From contig DJYV01000149.1 in NCBI GenBank assembly GCA_002448555.1, positions 2,559 to 31,357 on the forward strand: 28,799 nt of DNA. Reading direction: 5' to 3'. The stretch is from Flavobacteriales bacterium UBA6969 (GTDB lineage: Bacteria; Bacteroidota; Bacteroidia; Flavobacteriales_D; Sanyastnellaceae). Made by a program: the position numbers and the translations under genes. Of this stretch, positions 7,715-14,347 are shown in pieces (the stretch's first letter is position 1; every line of letters begins with the position of its first letter). The notes under the pieces are model-generated. The model saw only the letters and a list, made by a program, of their open reading frames with translations. It had not been told where the DNA came from and made no database searches.

Positions 7715-8386
7715 TCAGTCTGTGTGCAAGCCGCATTCGGTTTTGGCACTTCCCTCCCACCGGCCGCCCCGTTCTTCAAAATCGAGGGCGTTCCATTTGC
7801 GGGTGCATGGCACGCACCCGATGCTTTTGTAGCCGTCGTTTTCCAAGGGATGGCGTGGGAGATCGTGGGTTTGAATGTAGCGGTACACGTCTTTGGCGGT
7901 CCACTCTAAGAAGGGATGGTAGCGAAGCACTCCCGCGGAATCCGTTTCGAGCCGGGCCTTTTCCGCTCGGACCTTGCTTTGGTCCGCCCGAATGCCGCTG
8001 ATCCAAACGTCACCCTGGTTCAGAAGGGCGCGCATGGGCTCGACTTTGTTGAGGTGGCAGCACGCGTCAATGTCCGAGGCAAACAAGAAGTTACCGTGCT
8101 GGGTCATCTGCTCGGCAAACGTGCGTTCGCTGCGCACTTTGAGCAATTGGATGCCGAGTTGTTCCGTCAGCGCATGGGCAAAAAGGTAGGTTTCTGGAAA
8201 CAAGAAGCCCGTGTCAATCACGACCACCTGCACGGCATCCTTCGCCAACTGCGATACCATATGCAGCAGTGGGACACTTTGGGTCTGAAAGGAAGAAGTG
8301 AGGTAAACAGCACGCGCCTCCAACTTGAACCGCTCCACGTCAGAGCGAATTCTGTGAAAGGTGCTTTCAAAAAGTGAAGACGACAT
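7715..8386 (-). CDS. cysH: Assimilatory APS/PAPS reductase (CysH)
   Basis: The ATG at 8386 gives 223 aa; 8398 is an alternative ATG. The reading frame runs on to 8674, but that part translates the tRNA-Pro gene, so it is not coding. The SSF loop (near 31-33) binds the adenylyl sulfate. C109-C110 and C191-V-P-C194 form the CC...CxxC ligand set of a [4Fe-4S] cluster, the hallmark of the APS-reducing type. The catalytic Cys218 lies in the conserved ECGLH tail. It reduces activated sulfate to sulfite in sulfate assimilation, in the cytosol, with thioredoxin. ATP sulfurylase and sulfite reductase genes are not in this window. The epimerase gene follows in the same direction. Confidence 0.92.
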   Translation of the reverse strand: MSSSLFESTFHRIRSDVERFKLEARAVYLTSSFQTQSVPLLHMVSQLAKDAVQVVVIDTGFLFPETYLFAHALTEQLGIQLLKVRSERTFAEQMTQHGNFLFASDIDACCHLNKVEPMRALLNQGDVWISGIRADQSKVRAEKARLETDSAGVLRYHPFLEWTAKDVYRYIQTHDLPRHPLENDGYKSIGCVPCTRKWNALDFEERGGRWEGSAKTECGLHTD

Positions 8387-8543
8387 AGGGGCCTGCATGC
8401 GGTTCGCTACCGGTGAAGTCGCGTGCCATTGAACGCGAAACGAAACTCGAACATTTCCGCGACAACCCAAAGCGGCTACTGTTACGATGGGCCTGCAAGG
8501 CGCTATCCTGACATAAACGGAACGCAACGGACTTTGGAGAAAC

Positions 8544-8577
8544 AAAAAACGCCCGGCCAGATGACCGAGCGTTTTGT
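8544..8577 (-). terminator. Terminator of the tRNA-Pro transcript
   Basis: AAAACGC (8546-8552) pairs with GCGTTTT (8569-8575), extended by an imperfect CCGG/CCG inner stem. Read leftward it is followed by a run of T (the A tract at 8544-8549). It lies directly after the 3' end of tRNA-Pro and upstream of cysH, isolating the two. Confidence 0.8.
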
Positions 8578-8580
8578 TGT

Positions 8581-8654
8581 CGGGGCGGCAGGATTCGAAC
8601 CTGCGATCTCCTGGTCCCAAACCAGGCGCCGTAACCGGACTAGGCCACGCCCCG
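8581..8654 (-). tRNA. tRNA-Pro (anticodon TGG)
   Basis: On the minus strand a 74-base cloverleaf is readable. The acceptor CGGGGCG pairs with CGCCCCG. The anticodon stem CCTGG/CCAGG holds loop TTTGGGA with anticodon TGG. The T arm is GCAGG-TTCGAAT-CCTGC. CCA is not encoded. A perfect promoter lies just upstream and a terminator just downstream, so it is a single-gene unit. Confidence 0.96.
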
Positions 8655-8671
8655 AGCGCTGTAAGCGGGGG

Positions 8672-8701
8672 CAAAGATAGCTGAAATTATTCTGTGTGCA
8701 A
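8672..8701 (-). promoter_or_regulatory. Promoter of tRNA-Pro
   Basis: On the minus strand, TTG (8699-8701) is followed after exactly 19 bases by TATCTTTG (8672-8679), the exact Bacteroidota -33/-7 arrangement. The tRNA starts 17 bases past the -7 box. The -33 box abuts the 3' end of the acr3 gene. Confidence 0.8.
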
Positions 8702-8703
8702 GC

Positions 8704-9744
8704 TCAACTCGGATAGTATTTCGCTTTGAGTTGGAAGGCCACACGCACGAGTAAAATCAAGGCCGGCACTTCCACCAAGGGCCCGATTACTCCGGCAAAT
8801 GCCTCACCGGAATTCAATCCGAATACCGCAATGGCTACAGCAATCGCCAACTCAAAATTGTTGCCCGCCGCCGTAAACGCGATGGCCGCGTTTTGATCGT
8901 ACGTCGCTCCCATGGCCTTGCTAACGAAGAACCCAATGAGGAACATTGCGGCGAAATAGATCAATAAAGGGATTGCAATGGTGACGACGTCCATCGGGAT
9001 CTGGACAATCAACTCGCCTTTCAATGAGAACATGACAACGATGGTGAACAGCAGCGCCACCAGCGTCATAGGGGAAATGGCCGGGATGAATTTGGTCGCA
9101 TACCACTGCTCGCCAAATGCTTTGGTCAACCCAATTCGGCTCAACGCACCCGCCAGAAACGGGACGCCCAAATAAATCGCCACACTCTCAGCGATGGTGC
9201 CGATGGAAACGTCCACAATCGCACCGTCGAAACCAAAATAGGGAGGCAATACGGTGATGAACAACCAGGCATAAAAGCTGTAGGCGAATACCTGAAACAG
9301 ACTGTTCAGTGCGACGAGCCCCGCTCCGTATTCACTGCTGCCATCGGCCAAATCATTCCACACCAAGACCATGGCGATGCATCGCGCCAACCCAATCAAG
9401 ATCAGCCCTACCATGTAGTCAGGATGATCCTGCAAAAAGATCAAGGCCAACGCAAACATCAACACCGGCCCCACCACCCAATTTAAGACCAACGAAACCG
9501 ACAACACGCGCACATTCCGGAAAACAGCCGGAAGCAACTTGTAGTTGGCCTTGGCCAACGGAGGATACATCATCATAATCAATCCCACCGCGATGGGAAT
9601 ATTGGTGCTGCCCACGCTGAGCGAATCCACGGCTTTGGGCAGCGCAGGAACGCTGTAGCCCAGCCCCACTCCAATCGCCATGGCCAAGAAAATCCAAAGC
9701 GTCAAGTACCGGTCCAAGAAGCCGAGTTGCTTAGTTTCATTCAT
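8704..9744 (-). CDS. acr3: ACR3-family arsenite efflux transporter
   Basis: This 346-aa polytopic inner-membrane protein has about ten hydrophobic segments. The family signature 'GLARCIAMVLVWNDLA' holds Cys122, which corresponds to the Cys shown to be essential in other Acr3 proteins. 'EYGAGLVALNSLFQVFAY' and the late 'AFTAAGNNFELAIAVAIAVFG' segment are also typical. It exports As(III), possibly Sb(III), driven by the proton motive force. No arsR, arsC or arsM lies beside it. The only ArsR-type gene in the window is about 4 kb away and belongs to the sulfur operon. The gene stands alone between two tRNA units. I see no strong promoter by eye, although a TATTTTTT stretch lies about 10-20 bases before the start. 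Confidence 0.93.
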   Translation of the reverse strand: MNETKQLGFLDRYLTLWIFLAMAIGVGLGYSVPALPKAVDSLSVGSTNIPIAVGLIMMMYPPLAKANYKLLPAVFRNVRVLSVSLVLNWVVGPVLMFALALIFLQDHPDYMVGLILIGLARCIAMVLVWNDLADGSSEYGAGLVALNSLFQVFAYSFYAWLFITVLPPYFGFDGAIVDVSIGTIAESVAIYLGVPFLAGALSRIGLTKAFGEQWYATKFIPAISPMTLVALLFTIVVMFSLKGELIVQIPMDVVTIAIPLLIYFAAMFLIGFFVSKAMGATYDQNAAIAFTAAGNNFELAIAVAIAVFGLNSGEAFAGVIGPLVEVPALILLVRVAFQLKAKYYPS

Positions 9745-9837
9745 GTGCTAAATGTCAAAAAAATACACGCTCAACCACGCGACTCATCATTAAATCGAGG
9801 TGAAATTCGCTGATCATCCAAGGTGTTGGATGGGAAT

Positions 9838-9867
9838 AAAAAAAGCCAGCGCTTTCGCACTGGCTTT
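9838..9867 (-). terminator. Terminator of the tRNA-Ser transcript
   Basis: AAAGCCAG (9842-9849) pairs perfectly with CTGGCTTT (9860-9867). Read leftward, the seven A at 9838-9844 form the T-tract. It directly follows the tRNA-Ser 3' end and insulates acr3 downstream. Confidence 0.88.
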
Positions 9868-9875
9868 CACGTCTG

Positions 9876-9959
9876 CGGAGAGACCGGGATTCGAACCCGG
9901 GCGACGGTTGCCCGCCGACAGATTAGCAATCTGCTCCGTTACCACTCCGGCACCTCTCC
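9876..9959 (-). tRNA. tRNA-Ser (anticodon GCT)
   Basis: On the minus strand the acceptor GGAGAGG pairs with TCTCTCC, discriminator G. The anticodon stem CAGAT/ATCTG carries loop TTGCTAA with anticodon GCT, reading AGC/AGT. A long variable arm (about CGGCGGGCAACCGTCG) marks the Ser class. The T arm is CCGGG-TTCGAAT-CCCGG. CCA is not encoded. Confidence 0.96.
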
Positions 9960-9993
9960 TGCTTCTATGCAGTCGTTCCCGCTGAAGCGGCGA

Positions 9994-10023
9994 CAAAGTT
10001 ACGATAAAGCCTTGTCAAAACAA
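9994..10023 (-). promoter_or_regulatory. Promoter of tRNA-Ser
   Basis: On the minus strand TTG (10021-10023) and TAACTTTG (9994-10001) are separated by exactly 19 bases and match the consensus fully. It overlaps the opposite promoter at 10012-10040, so the two polymerases cannot sit side by side. Confidence 0.78.
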
Positions 10024-10040
10024 GAAAAATGCGTATCTTG
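10012..10040 (+). promoter_or_regulatory. Promoter of the Cys-rich repeat protein
   Basis: TTG (10012-10014) is followed after 19 bases by TATCTTG (10034-10040), one T short of the TATCTTTG form. The start codon is 43 bases downstream. The -33 elements of this promoter and of the tRNA-Ser promoter are crossed over each other. Confidence 0.65.
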
Positions 10041-10083
10041 CAAGCCTGAACAAAATTGACCAAACCCTTTAACCACAACCTCG

Positions 10084-10461
10084 ATGAAAAAAGTTCTGAT
10101 TCTCAGCGTATTTGCATTTTTCGCATTCGCTGCCAGCGCTCAATCTGACGCTTCAACTTCAAGCAAGTCCACCACTTCTCAGGTAGCTGCGACGAAGTCT
10201 GGAGCTGATGCAACCACTAAAAACGTTGCACTCGGAGGTTCTGCAACTTCCGCAAGAACAAAAAGCGACGCCAAGACTTGCTCTAAGGACGCGAAGTCTG
10301 GTGCCAAAGACGGCAAGTCTTCTTGCTGCGCTGGTAAGTCTGCCTCTAGCTGCTCTAAGGACGGCAAAGAAGGCGGCAAAAAATCTTCTTGCTGCTCAGG
10401 TAAGTCAGCTGAAAGCTGCTCTAAGGGCAAAAAGGAGGGTGAAACTCCAAAGAAGGACTAA
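10084..10461 (+). CDS. Small secreted Ser/Lys/Cys-rich repeat protein of unknown function
   Basis: This 125-aa protein has a clear signal peptide (MKKVLILSVFAFFAFAASA-Q, cleavage near residue 19). The mature chain is low in hydrophobic residues and rich in Ser, Lys, Gly and Ala. Its C-terminal half holds seven cysteines, mostly in two tandem copies of a block running S-S-C-C-x-G-K-S-A-x-S-C-S-K. Ser is mainly TCT and Ala often GCT, unlike the TCG/GCC-rich neighbours, which suggests either strong expression or a different origin. The pattern could bind metal or arsenite in the periplasm, but no known family motif is present and this is speculation. It has its own promoter and terminator. Similar Cys-rich secreted proteins without assigned function occur in Bacteroidota. 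Confidence 0.85.
   Translation: MKKVLILSVFAFFAFAASAQSDASTSSKSTTSQVAATKSGADATTKNVALGGSATSARTKSDAKTCSKDAKSGAKDGKSSCCAGKSASSCSKDGKEGGKKSSCCSGKSAESCSKGKKEGETPKKD
10315..10440 (+). repeat. Two tandem coding repeats of about 66 and 60 bases
   Basis: Unit 1 (10315-10380) and unit 2 (10381-10440) both encode K-S-S-C-C-(A/S)-G-K-S-A-(S/E)-S-C-S-K followed by a Gly/Lys/Glu tail. The DNA is similar over most of the first 45 bases, so this is a fairly recent internal duplication that lost two codons near its end. Confidence 0.85.
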
Positions 10462-10547
10462 CCCCTTGTTGAACGCGCGTAAGCGGGTTCAATCAACACC
10501 AATCATCGCCGCGCCGAAAGGCGCAAAATCTTGCCAAAGACTTGAAC

Positions 10548-10575
10548 AAAGGCCACCTTCACGGGTGGCCTTTTC
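10548..10575 (+). terminator. Rho-independent terminator between convergent genes
   Basis: AAAGGCCACC (10548-10557) pairs perfectly with GGTGGCCTTT (10564-10573) around a 6-base loop and is followed by TTTTCTATT. It ends the Cys-rich gene. The A-rich flank gives a weaker T-tract on the minus strand, so it may also serve the convergent lhgO gene. A second small hairpin, GCGCC-GAAA-GGCGC at 10511-10524, lies upstream without a T-tract. Confidence 0.88.
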
Positions 10576-10596
10576 TATTGCTTACAATGGAATCCT

Positions 10597-11835
10597 TCAG
10601 AAAGTGAACCGCTCCTCTGCAATGTCGGCGATGTAGTCGCCAATGGCCAAGGCGGCCGTCGCGGCTGGAGAAGGTGCGTTCAAAACGTGGATGTTGCGGT
10701 CCGTGTACGAGATACGGAAATCATCGCGCGTATCGCCGTCCTGCGACAGCAACAAAGCGCGCACGCCCGATCGCCCGGGACGGAGGTCGTCCATTGTCAG
10801 GTCCGGGATCATGCGCTGCAGCGTCTTCAAGAAGAGGCGCTTAGAGAATGCCCGGCGGTACTCGTTGATGCCGAAGGCCATGTTCTGGAAAAAGAGCTTC
10901 CACGTTCCCCCGTAACCCAATGCTTCCATCGTGTCCTTCAGGTCGAAATCGGTTTTGCCATAGCCTTCGCGCTTGAAGGTGAAAACAGCATTCGGGCCGC
11001 ATTCAATTTCCCCATCAGTCATGCGCGTGAAGTGCACGCCCAAGAATGGGAAGTCCGGGTTGGGTACCGGGTAAATGAGGTTACGCACCTTGTGCTTGGC
11101 CTGATCGGTCAATTCGTAGTAGTCGCCGCGGAACCCCACGACGCGTTCTTTGAGGTCCACGCCGTCCTTGCACGCGAGGCGGTCGGCTTGCAGCCCTCCA
11201 CACACCACCACATGCTTGGCGCGGTAGCCCGCTGGCGCCTTGTTGGTGCGGACCACCGTCCCCTCACCGTCGCGTTCAAACGAAGTGACTTCCTCGCCCA
11301 AGCGGAGCGCACTCTTGGGTTGCTGGCCCAACGCCAAGTCCACCATCTTCTTCGTCGCCGCGCGGTAATCGATGATGCCCGTGCACGGTACCCACAAGGC
11401 GTCGATGCCCTTGCAATGCGGCTCGATTTCGCGCAGCTGTTCGGCATTGATGCGTTCGAGGCCTTCGATTTCATTTTGCTGGCCGATGCCATGGATTTTC
11501 TCGAGCATCGGAAGCTCGCTGTCTTCCACGGCCACCACCACCTTGCCACAGACGTCGTGCGGGATGTTGTGTTCTTGAGCGAAGCGAACCAAGGCGCGTC
11601 GGCCTTCGACGCAGTTCTTGGCTTTCAACGAGCCGGGCGGGTAATACAAGCCCGAGTGGATGACGCCGGAGTTGTTGCCTGTTTGGTGATCCGCGAGCCC
11701 GGCTTCCTTCTCAATCAGGAGCATGGTCCGGTCCGGATACCGCTGCTGCAATTGATACAGCGTGGCCGCCCCTACAATGCCACCACCCACAATGACAACG
11801 TCATACCCGTCGCCTGCTTGTTTCGCTTCATTCAT
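10597..11835 (-). CDS. lhgO: L-2-hydroxyglutarate oxidase/dehydrogenase
   Basis: The ATG at 11835 gives 412 aa. The frame extends to 11880, but that would overlap the divergent MFS gene and the promoter. The FAD-binding motif G17-G-G-I-V-G22 of the DAO fold lies at the N-terminus, followed by 'NNSGVIHSGLYYPPGSLKA', which is typical of LhgO. The C-terminal 'GRSGVRALLLSQDG' and 'VLNAPSPAATAALAIGDYIA' segments are also family marks. It oxidises L-2-hydroxyglutarate to 2-oxoglutarate, repairing a side product of central metabolism and passing electrons to the quinone pool at the membrane. It is divergent from the MFS gene with 35 bases between starts. Confidence 0.94.
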   Translation of the reverse strand: MNEAKQAGDGYDVVIVGGGIVGAATLYQLQQRYPDRTMLLIEKEAGLADHQTGNNSGVIHSGLYYPPGSLKAKNCVEGRRALVRFAQEHNIPHDVCGKVVVAVEDSELPMLEKIHGIGQQNEIEGLERINAEQLREIEPHCKGIDALWVPCTGIIDYRAATKKMVDLALGQQPKSALRLGEEVTSFERDGEGTVVRTNKAPAGYRAKHVVVCGGLQADRLACKDGVDLKERVVGFRGDYYELTDQAKHKVRNLIYPVPNPDFPFLGVHFTRMTDGEIECGPNAVFTFKREGYGKTDFDLKDTMEALGYGGTWKLFFQNMAFGINEYRRAFSKRLFLKTLQRMIPDLTMDDLRPGRSGVRALLLSQDGDTRDDFRISYTDRNIHVLNAPSPAATAALAIGDYIADIAEERFTF

Positions 11836-11840
11836 CGGCG

Positions 11841-11848
11841 CAAAAGTA
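11841..11848 (-). promoter_or_regulatory. -7 box of lhgO
   Basis: On the minus strand this reads TACTTTTG, an exact TAnnTTTG. Only 5 bases separate it from the ATG at 11835, so the lhgO mRNA would be nearly leaderless. The base triplet 19 bases upstream is GTG rather than TTG. Confidence 0.5.
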
Positions 11849-11858
11849 CAAAACGCTT

Positions 11859-11865
11859 TATCTTG
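11859..11865 (+). promoter_or_regulatory. Possible -7 box of the MFS gene
   Basis: TATCTTG, the same shortened form as at 10034, lies 5 bases before the ATG at 11871. No TTG is found at the right distance upstream, so the call is weak. Confidence 0.35.
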
Positions 11866-11870
11866 CTCAC

Positions 11871-13163
11871 ATGAGTACACCCGCTGTGAATCATCCCAAA
11901 AAGGTTAAAACGGCGTGGGCTATGTACGACTGGGCCAACAGCGTGTACTCCTTGGTCATCACCACGGCCATTTTCCCGATTTTCTACAATGCCCTCACCT
12001 CCGAACGCAACGAAGCGGGCGAAATCGTCAATGACGTGGTGACGTTTTTTGGGGCCGAGTTCATCAACACCCAACTCTACAGCTACGTCCTTGCGGCCAG
12101 CTTCATCGTGGTGATCATCGCTTCACCCCTCCTCAGCGGCATGGCGGATGTGTCCGGCAAGAAGTTGCAGCTGATGAAAATCTTCTGTTACACCGGGTCG
12201 TTGGCCTGCATGTCCATGCACTTCTTCGATGCGGCGCATTTGGAATGGAGCATGCTGAGTCTGTTCCTCGCCAACATAGGCTTTTGGGGAAGCCTCGGTT
12301 TCTACAATGCCTTCCTCCCCGAAATCGCCCCGCGTGAAGAACACGACAAGCTGAGTGCCAAAGGGTATGCACTGGGCTACGTCGGCAGCGTGCTATTGCT
12401 CCTGGTGTGCCTTGGTTTGATCATGGGCGTCGGGAGCCACATGACCCCGTGGGCTTTTGTCCTAGTAGGCGTCTGGTGGGTAGCATGGGCCCAGCCGGCC
12501 TTTCGCAAATTGCCCTCGAATCCCTTCAACAAGAAGGTAACCAGCGAACTCTTTACCCACGGCTTTCGCGAATTGCGCAACGTCGCCAAAGAACTCGCTG
12601 AACGCGTGGACCTCATCCGGTTTTTGTGGGGGTTCTTCGTGCTGTCGATGGCGCTTCAAACCATCATGCTGATGGCCTCGTCGTTTGGCATCAAGGAAGT
12701 CAACCTCGCCGACGACCAGCTGATCGTCGCCATCATCGCCGTTCAATTGCTTTCGATCCCCGGGGCGTTTTTTGTGTCGTGGGTGAGCAGCAAGGTGGGC
12801 AACATCCGCACCCTCATCGGTTGCCTCGTGGTGTGGATGGGCGTCTGCGTCTATGCGTACAGCTTGGTCAACGACGTCAATGGATTTTTCGTTGCGGCAG
12901 GCGTCATCGGCTTTATGATGGGCGGCACGCAAAGCCTCAACCGCAGCAGCTATTCGAAAATGTTGCCACGCACCGAGGAACACGCTTCGTACTTCAGTTT
13001 CTATGAAGTCCTCGAAAAGGGAGGCCTCATCATCGGCATGTTCAGCTGGGGCTACATCGAGGGATTTACAGGCTCCATGCGGTCCAGCATCTTGGCCTTG
13101 ATCATCTTCTTTGTAGTGAGCATTGCGCTGTTGAGCTCGATTCCAAAAACCCTGCGCATCTGA
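11871..13163 (+). CDS. MFS transporter, UMF1/Atg22-like family
   Basis: This 430-aa protein with about 12 membrane segments begins 'KTAWAMYDWANSVYSLVITTAIFP', the signature of the UMF1 (Atg22-like) branch of the major facilitator superfamily. Further marks are 'FLPEIAPREEHDKLSAKGYALGYVGSVLLL' in the first half (split here by loops) and 'GGTQSLNRSSYSKMLP' in the second. Yeast Atg22 exports amino acids from the vacuole; substrates of bacterial members are not known. It sits in the inner membrane. It is divergent from lhgO and ends 2 bases before the stop of the opposite OmpA gene, with no terminator between. Confidence 0.9.
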   Translation: MSTPAVNHPKKVKTAWAMYDWANSVYSLVITTAIFPIFYNALTSERNEAGEIVNDVVTFFGAEFINTQLYSYVLAASFIVVIIASPLLSGMADVSGKKLQLMKIFCYTGSLACMSMHFFDAAHLEWSMLSLFLANIGFWGSLGFYNAFLPEIAPREEHDKLSAKGYALGYVGSVLLLLVCLGLIMGVGSHMTPWAFVLVGVWWVAWAQPAFRKLPSNPFNKKVTSELFTHGFRELRNVAKELAERVDLIRFLWGFFVLSMALQTIMLMASSFGIKEVNLADDQLIVAIIAVQLLSIPGAFFVSWVSSKVGNIRTLIGCLVVWMGVCVYAYSLVNDVNGFFVAAGVIGFMMGGTQSLNRSSYSKMLPRTEEHASYFSFYEVLEKGGLIIGMFSWGYIEGFTGSMRSSILALIIFFVVSIALLSSIPKTLRI

Positions 13164-13165
13164 CG

Positions 13166-14338
13166 TTAATCTTTCGGCAGAAACGCGTGCTCGAGCAATT
13201 CAAATTCAACACGGCGGTTCTGCTGGCGTCCTCCTTCTGTGGCGTTGTCGGCTGCCGGATTACGGCTGCCGTGCCAAGCCAACTTCAGGCGCGCAGGATC
13301 CACGCCACGTTCTTTTAGGGCATCCATGACGGAGGCCGCACGCTGCTCGCTCAGCGCGAGGTTGTACGCTTCGGTCCCGATGAAATCCGTGTGGCCGTTC
13401 ACCTCGACGACGAGAAACCGGTTGGCCCGCATCTCCGCCGCCACAGATTCCAACTGAGCGAGGGCCGCAGGCGTCAAATCGCTCGAATCAAAGTCAAACA
13501 GAACCGCGTCCCACCGCACATGCTCGCGTTGGTAGACTTGCCATGGCGGATCGGTCACGCCTTCGGCAATGGTTCGGTTGAGGCAGCTGCAGTAGTCCGG
13601 TTGAGCCACCGGGGTGATTTTGATGCCGTCGAGGTAGACGTACGCCCACGCACTGGACTCGCTGGGCGCGTCCCGGCGTTCGAGCACCTTGAGTTCAGCT
13701 GGCGGACGAAAATTGCCAATGGTGACGTGCGCCTCGCCGCCTTGGGCTTGGAAGACATCACTCAATTTGGTCCAGCTCCAGCGGTCGCTGAGCAAATTCA
13801 ACGACGGGTTCTCGACTTGGGCAATGGCATCCAAGCGCCCTTCCCCCACTTCGCGCAACGGCCACGCACTGAAGTAAAACCCCATGCCATCGGTGATCAA
13901 CCGCCCCATGTCCGCCGCACATACCCACCATTCCACGCACACCCATTCACCGGCCTTGAGGGGACGCTCCAACGCGGCGTGAAGGTATTCGCGGTAGTTG
14001 GGTTTGGAGGACGCATACAAAACGAGTCCGGCATACGCCTCGCCATCGAGCGGCTGTTGACTCCCAAATATGTTCTTGGGAACACCCGAAGCCGAGCCGG
14101 CGGCGCAGGCATCGAAATGGTCCGGCGTACCCGCGTTGCATTGGCTCCACCCCATCAGCGTTTTCAGCTCTGATTGCGTGTAGTCGTTCGGGCACCACTG
14201 CATGTCCTCGAAGCCCCCGTTTGAAATGAGGTTTTGCGCCCAACCATTGACCGCTGCCAACAGGAGGAAAAAAGAAAGCCACCCCCGCAGGCCGCAGGGG
14301 TGGCTTTGAAATGTTATGGTACGCACAATGCGCTGCAC
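13166..14338 (-). CDS. OmpA-family envelope protein with N-terminal SNGGFE domain (paralog B)
   Basis: This 390-aa protein starts at the ATG at 14338. Residues 1-35 form a long signal peptide (Arg-rich start, core LSFFLLLAAVNG, end WAQ). The N-terminal domain begins NLISNGGFEDMQWCP, contains 'NIFGSQQPLDGEAYAGLVLY' and resembles a jelly-roll found before OmpA modules in Bacteroidota. The C-terminal OmpA/peptidoglycan-binding domain (about 275-385) shows 'VLFDFDSSDLTPAALAQL', 'VEVNGHTDFIGTEAYNLALS' and 'GRQQNRRVEFEL'. It probably tethers the outer membrane to peptidoglycan. It follows the paralogous gene at 14348 by only 9 bases. The codons for residues 11-22 form a terminator-like hairpin. Confidence 0.88.
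   Translation of the reverse strand: MQRIVRTITFQSHPCGLRGWLSFFLLLAAVNGWAQNLISNGGFEDMQWCPNDYTQSELKTLMGWSQCNAGTPDHFDACAAGSASGVPKNIFGSQQPLDGEAYAGLVLYASSKPNYREYLHAALERPLKAGEWVCVEWWVCAADMGRLITDGMGFYFSAWPLREVGEGRLDAIAQVENPSLNLLSDRWSWTKLSDVFQAQGGEAHVTIGNFRPPAELKVLERRDAPSESSAWAYVYLDGIKITPVAQPDYCSCLNRTIAEGVTDPPWQVYQREHVRWDAVLFDFDSSDLTPAALAQLESVAAEMRANRFLVVEVNGHTDFIGTEAYNLALSEQRAASVMDALKERGVDPARLKLAWHGSRNPAADNATEGGRQQNRRVEFELLEHAFLPKD
14268..14307 (-). terminator. Terminator-like hairpin inside the 5' end of the second OmpA gene
   Basis: AAAGCCACCCC (14275-14285) pairs perfectly with GGGGTGGCTTT (14297-14307), an 11-bp stem. Read leftward it is followed by T-rich DNA (six A at 14268-14273 on the plus strand). 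It lies 41 bases after the stop of the upstream OmpA gene, where a terminator belongs, yet also within the signal-peptide codons of the next gene. It may end most transcripts and let only a fraction run on. Confidence 0.7.
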
Positions 14339-14347
14339 TGCGGTGGG

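Noticed and set aside
8423..8680. 85-aa open frame containing GFEPAISWSQ
   Set aside because: It is the reverse strand of tRNA-Pro translated as protein, a well-known false ORF type.
9800..10059. Open frames with ETGIRTRATV or ERPGFEPGRR
   Set aside because: They are the reverse strand of tRNA-Ser and its terminator translated as protein.
8704..10461. An arsenic-resistance operon around acr3
   Set aside because: No arsR, arsC or arsM is adjacent, and strong terminators and tRNA genes separate acr3 from both neighbours.
10687..11874. 395-aa open frame on the plus strand opposite lhgO
   Set aside because: It is a shadow of the well-supported lhgO gene in a GC-rich region; the translation has no recognisable motif.
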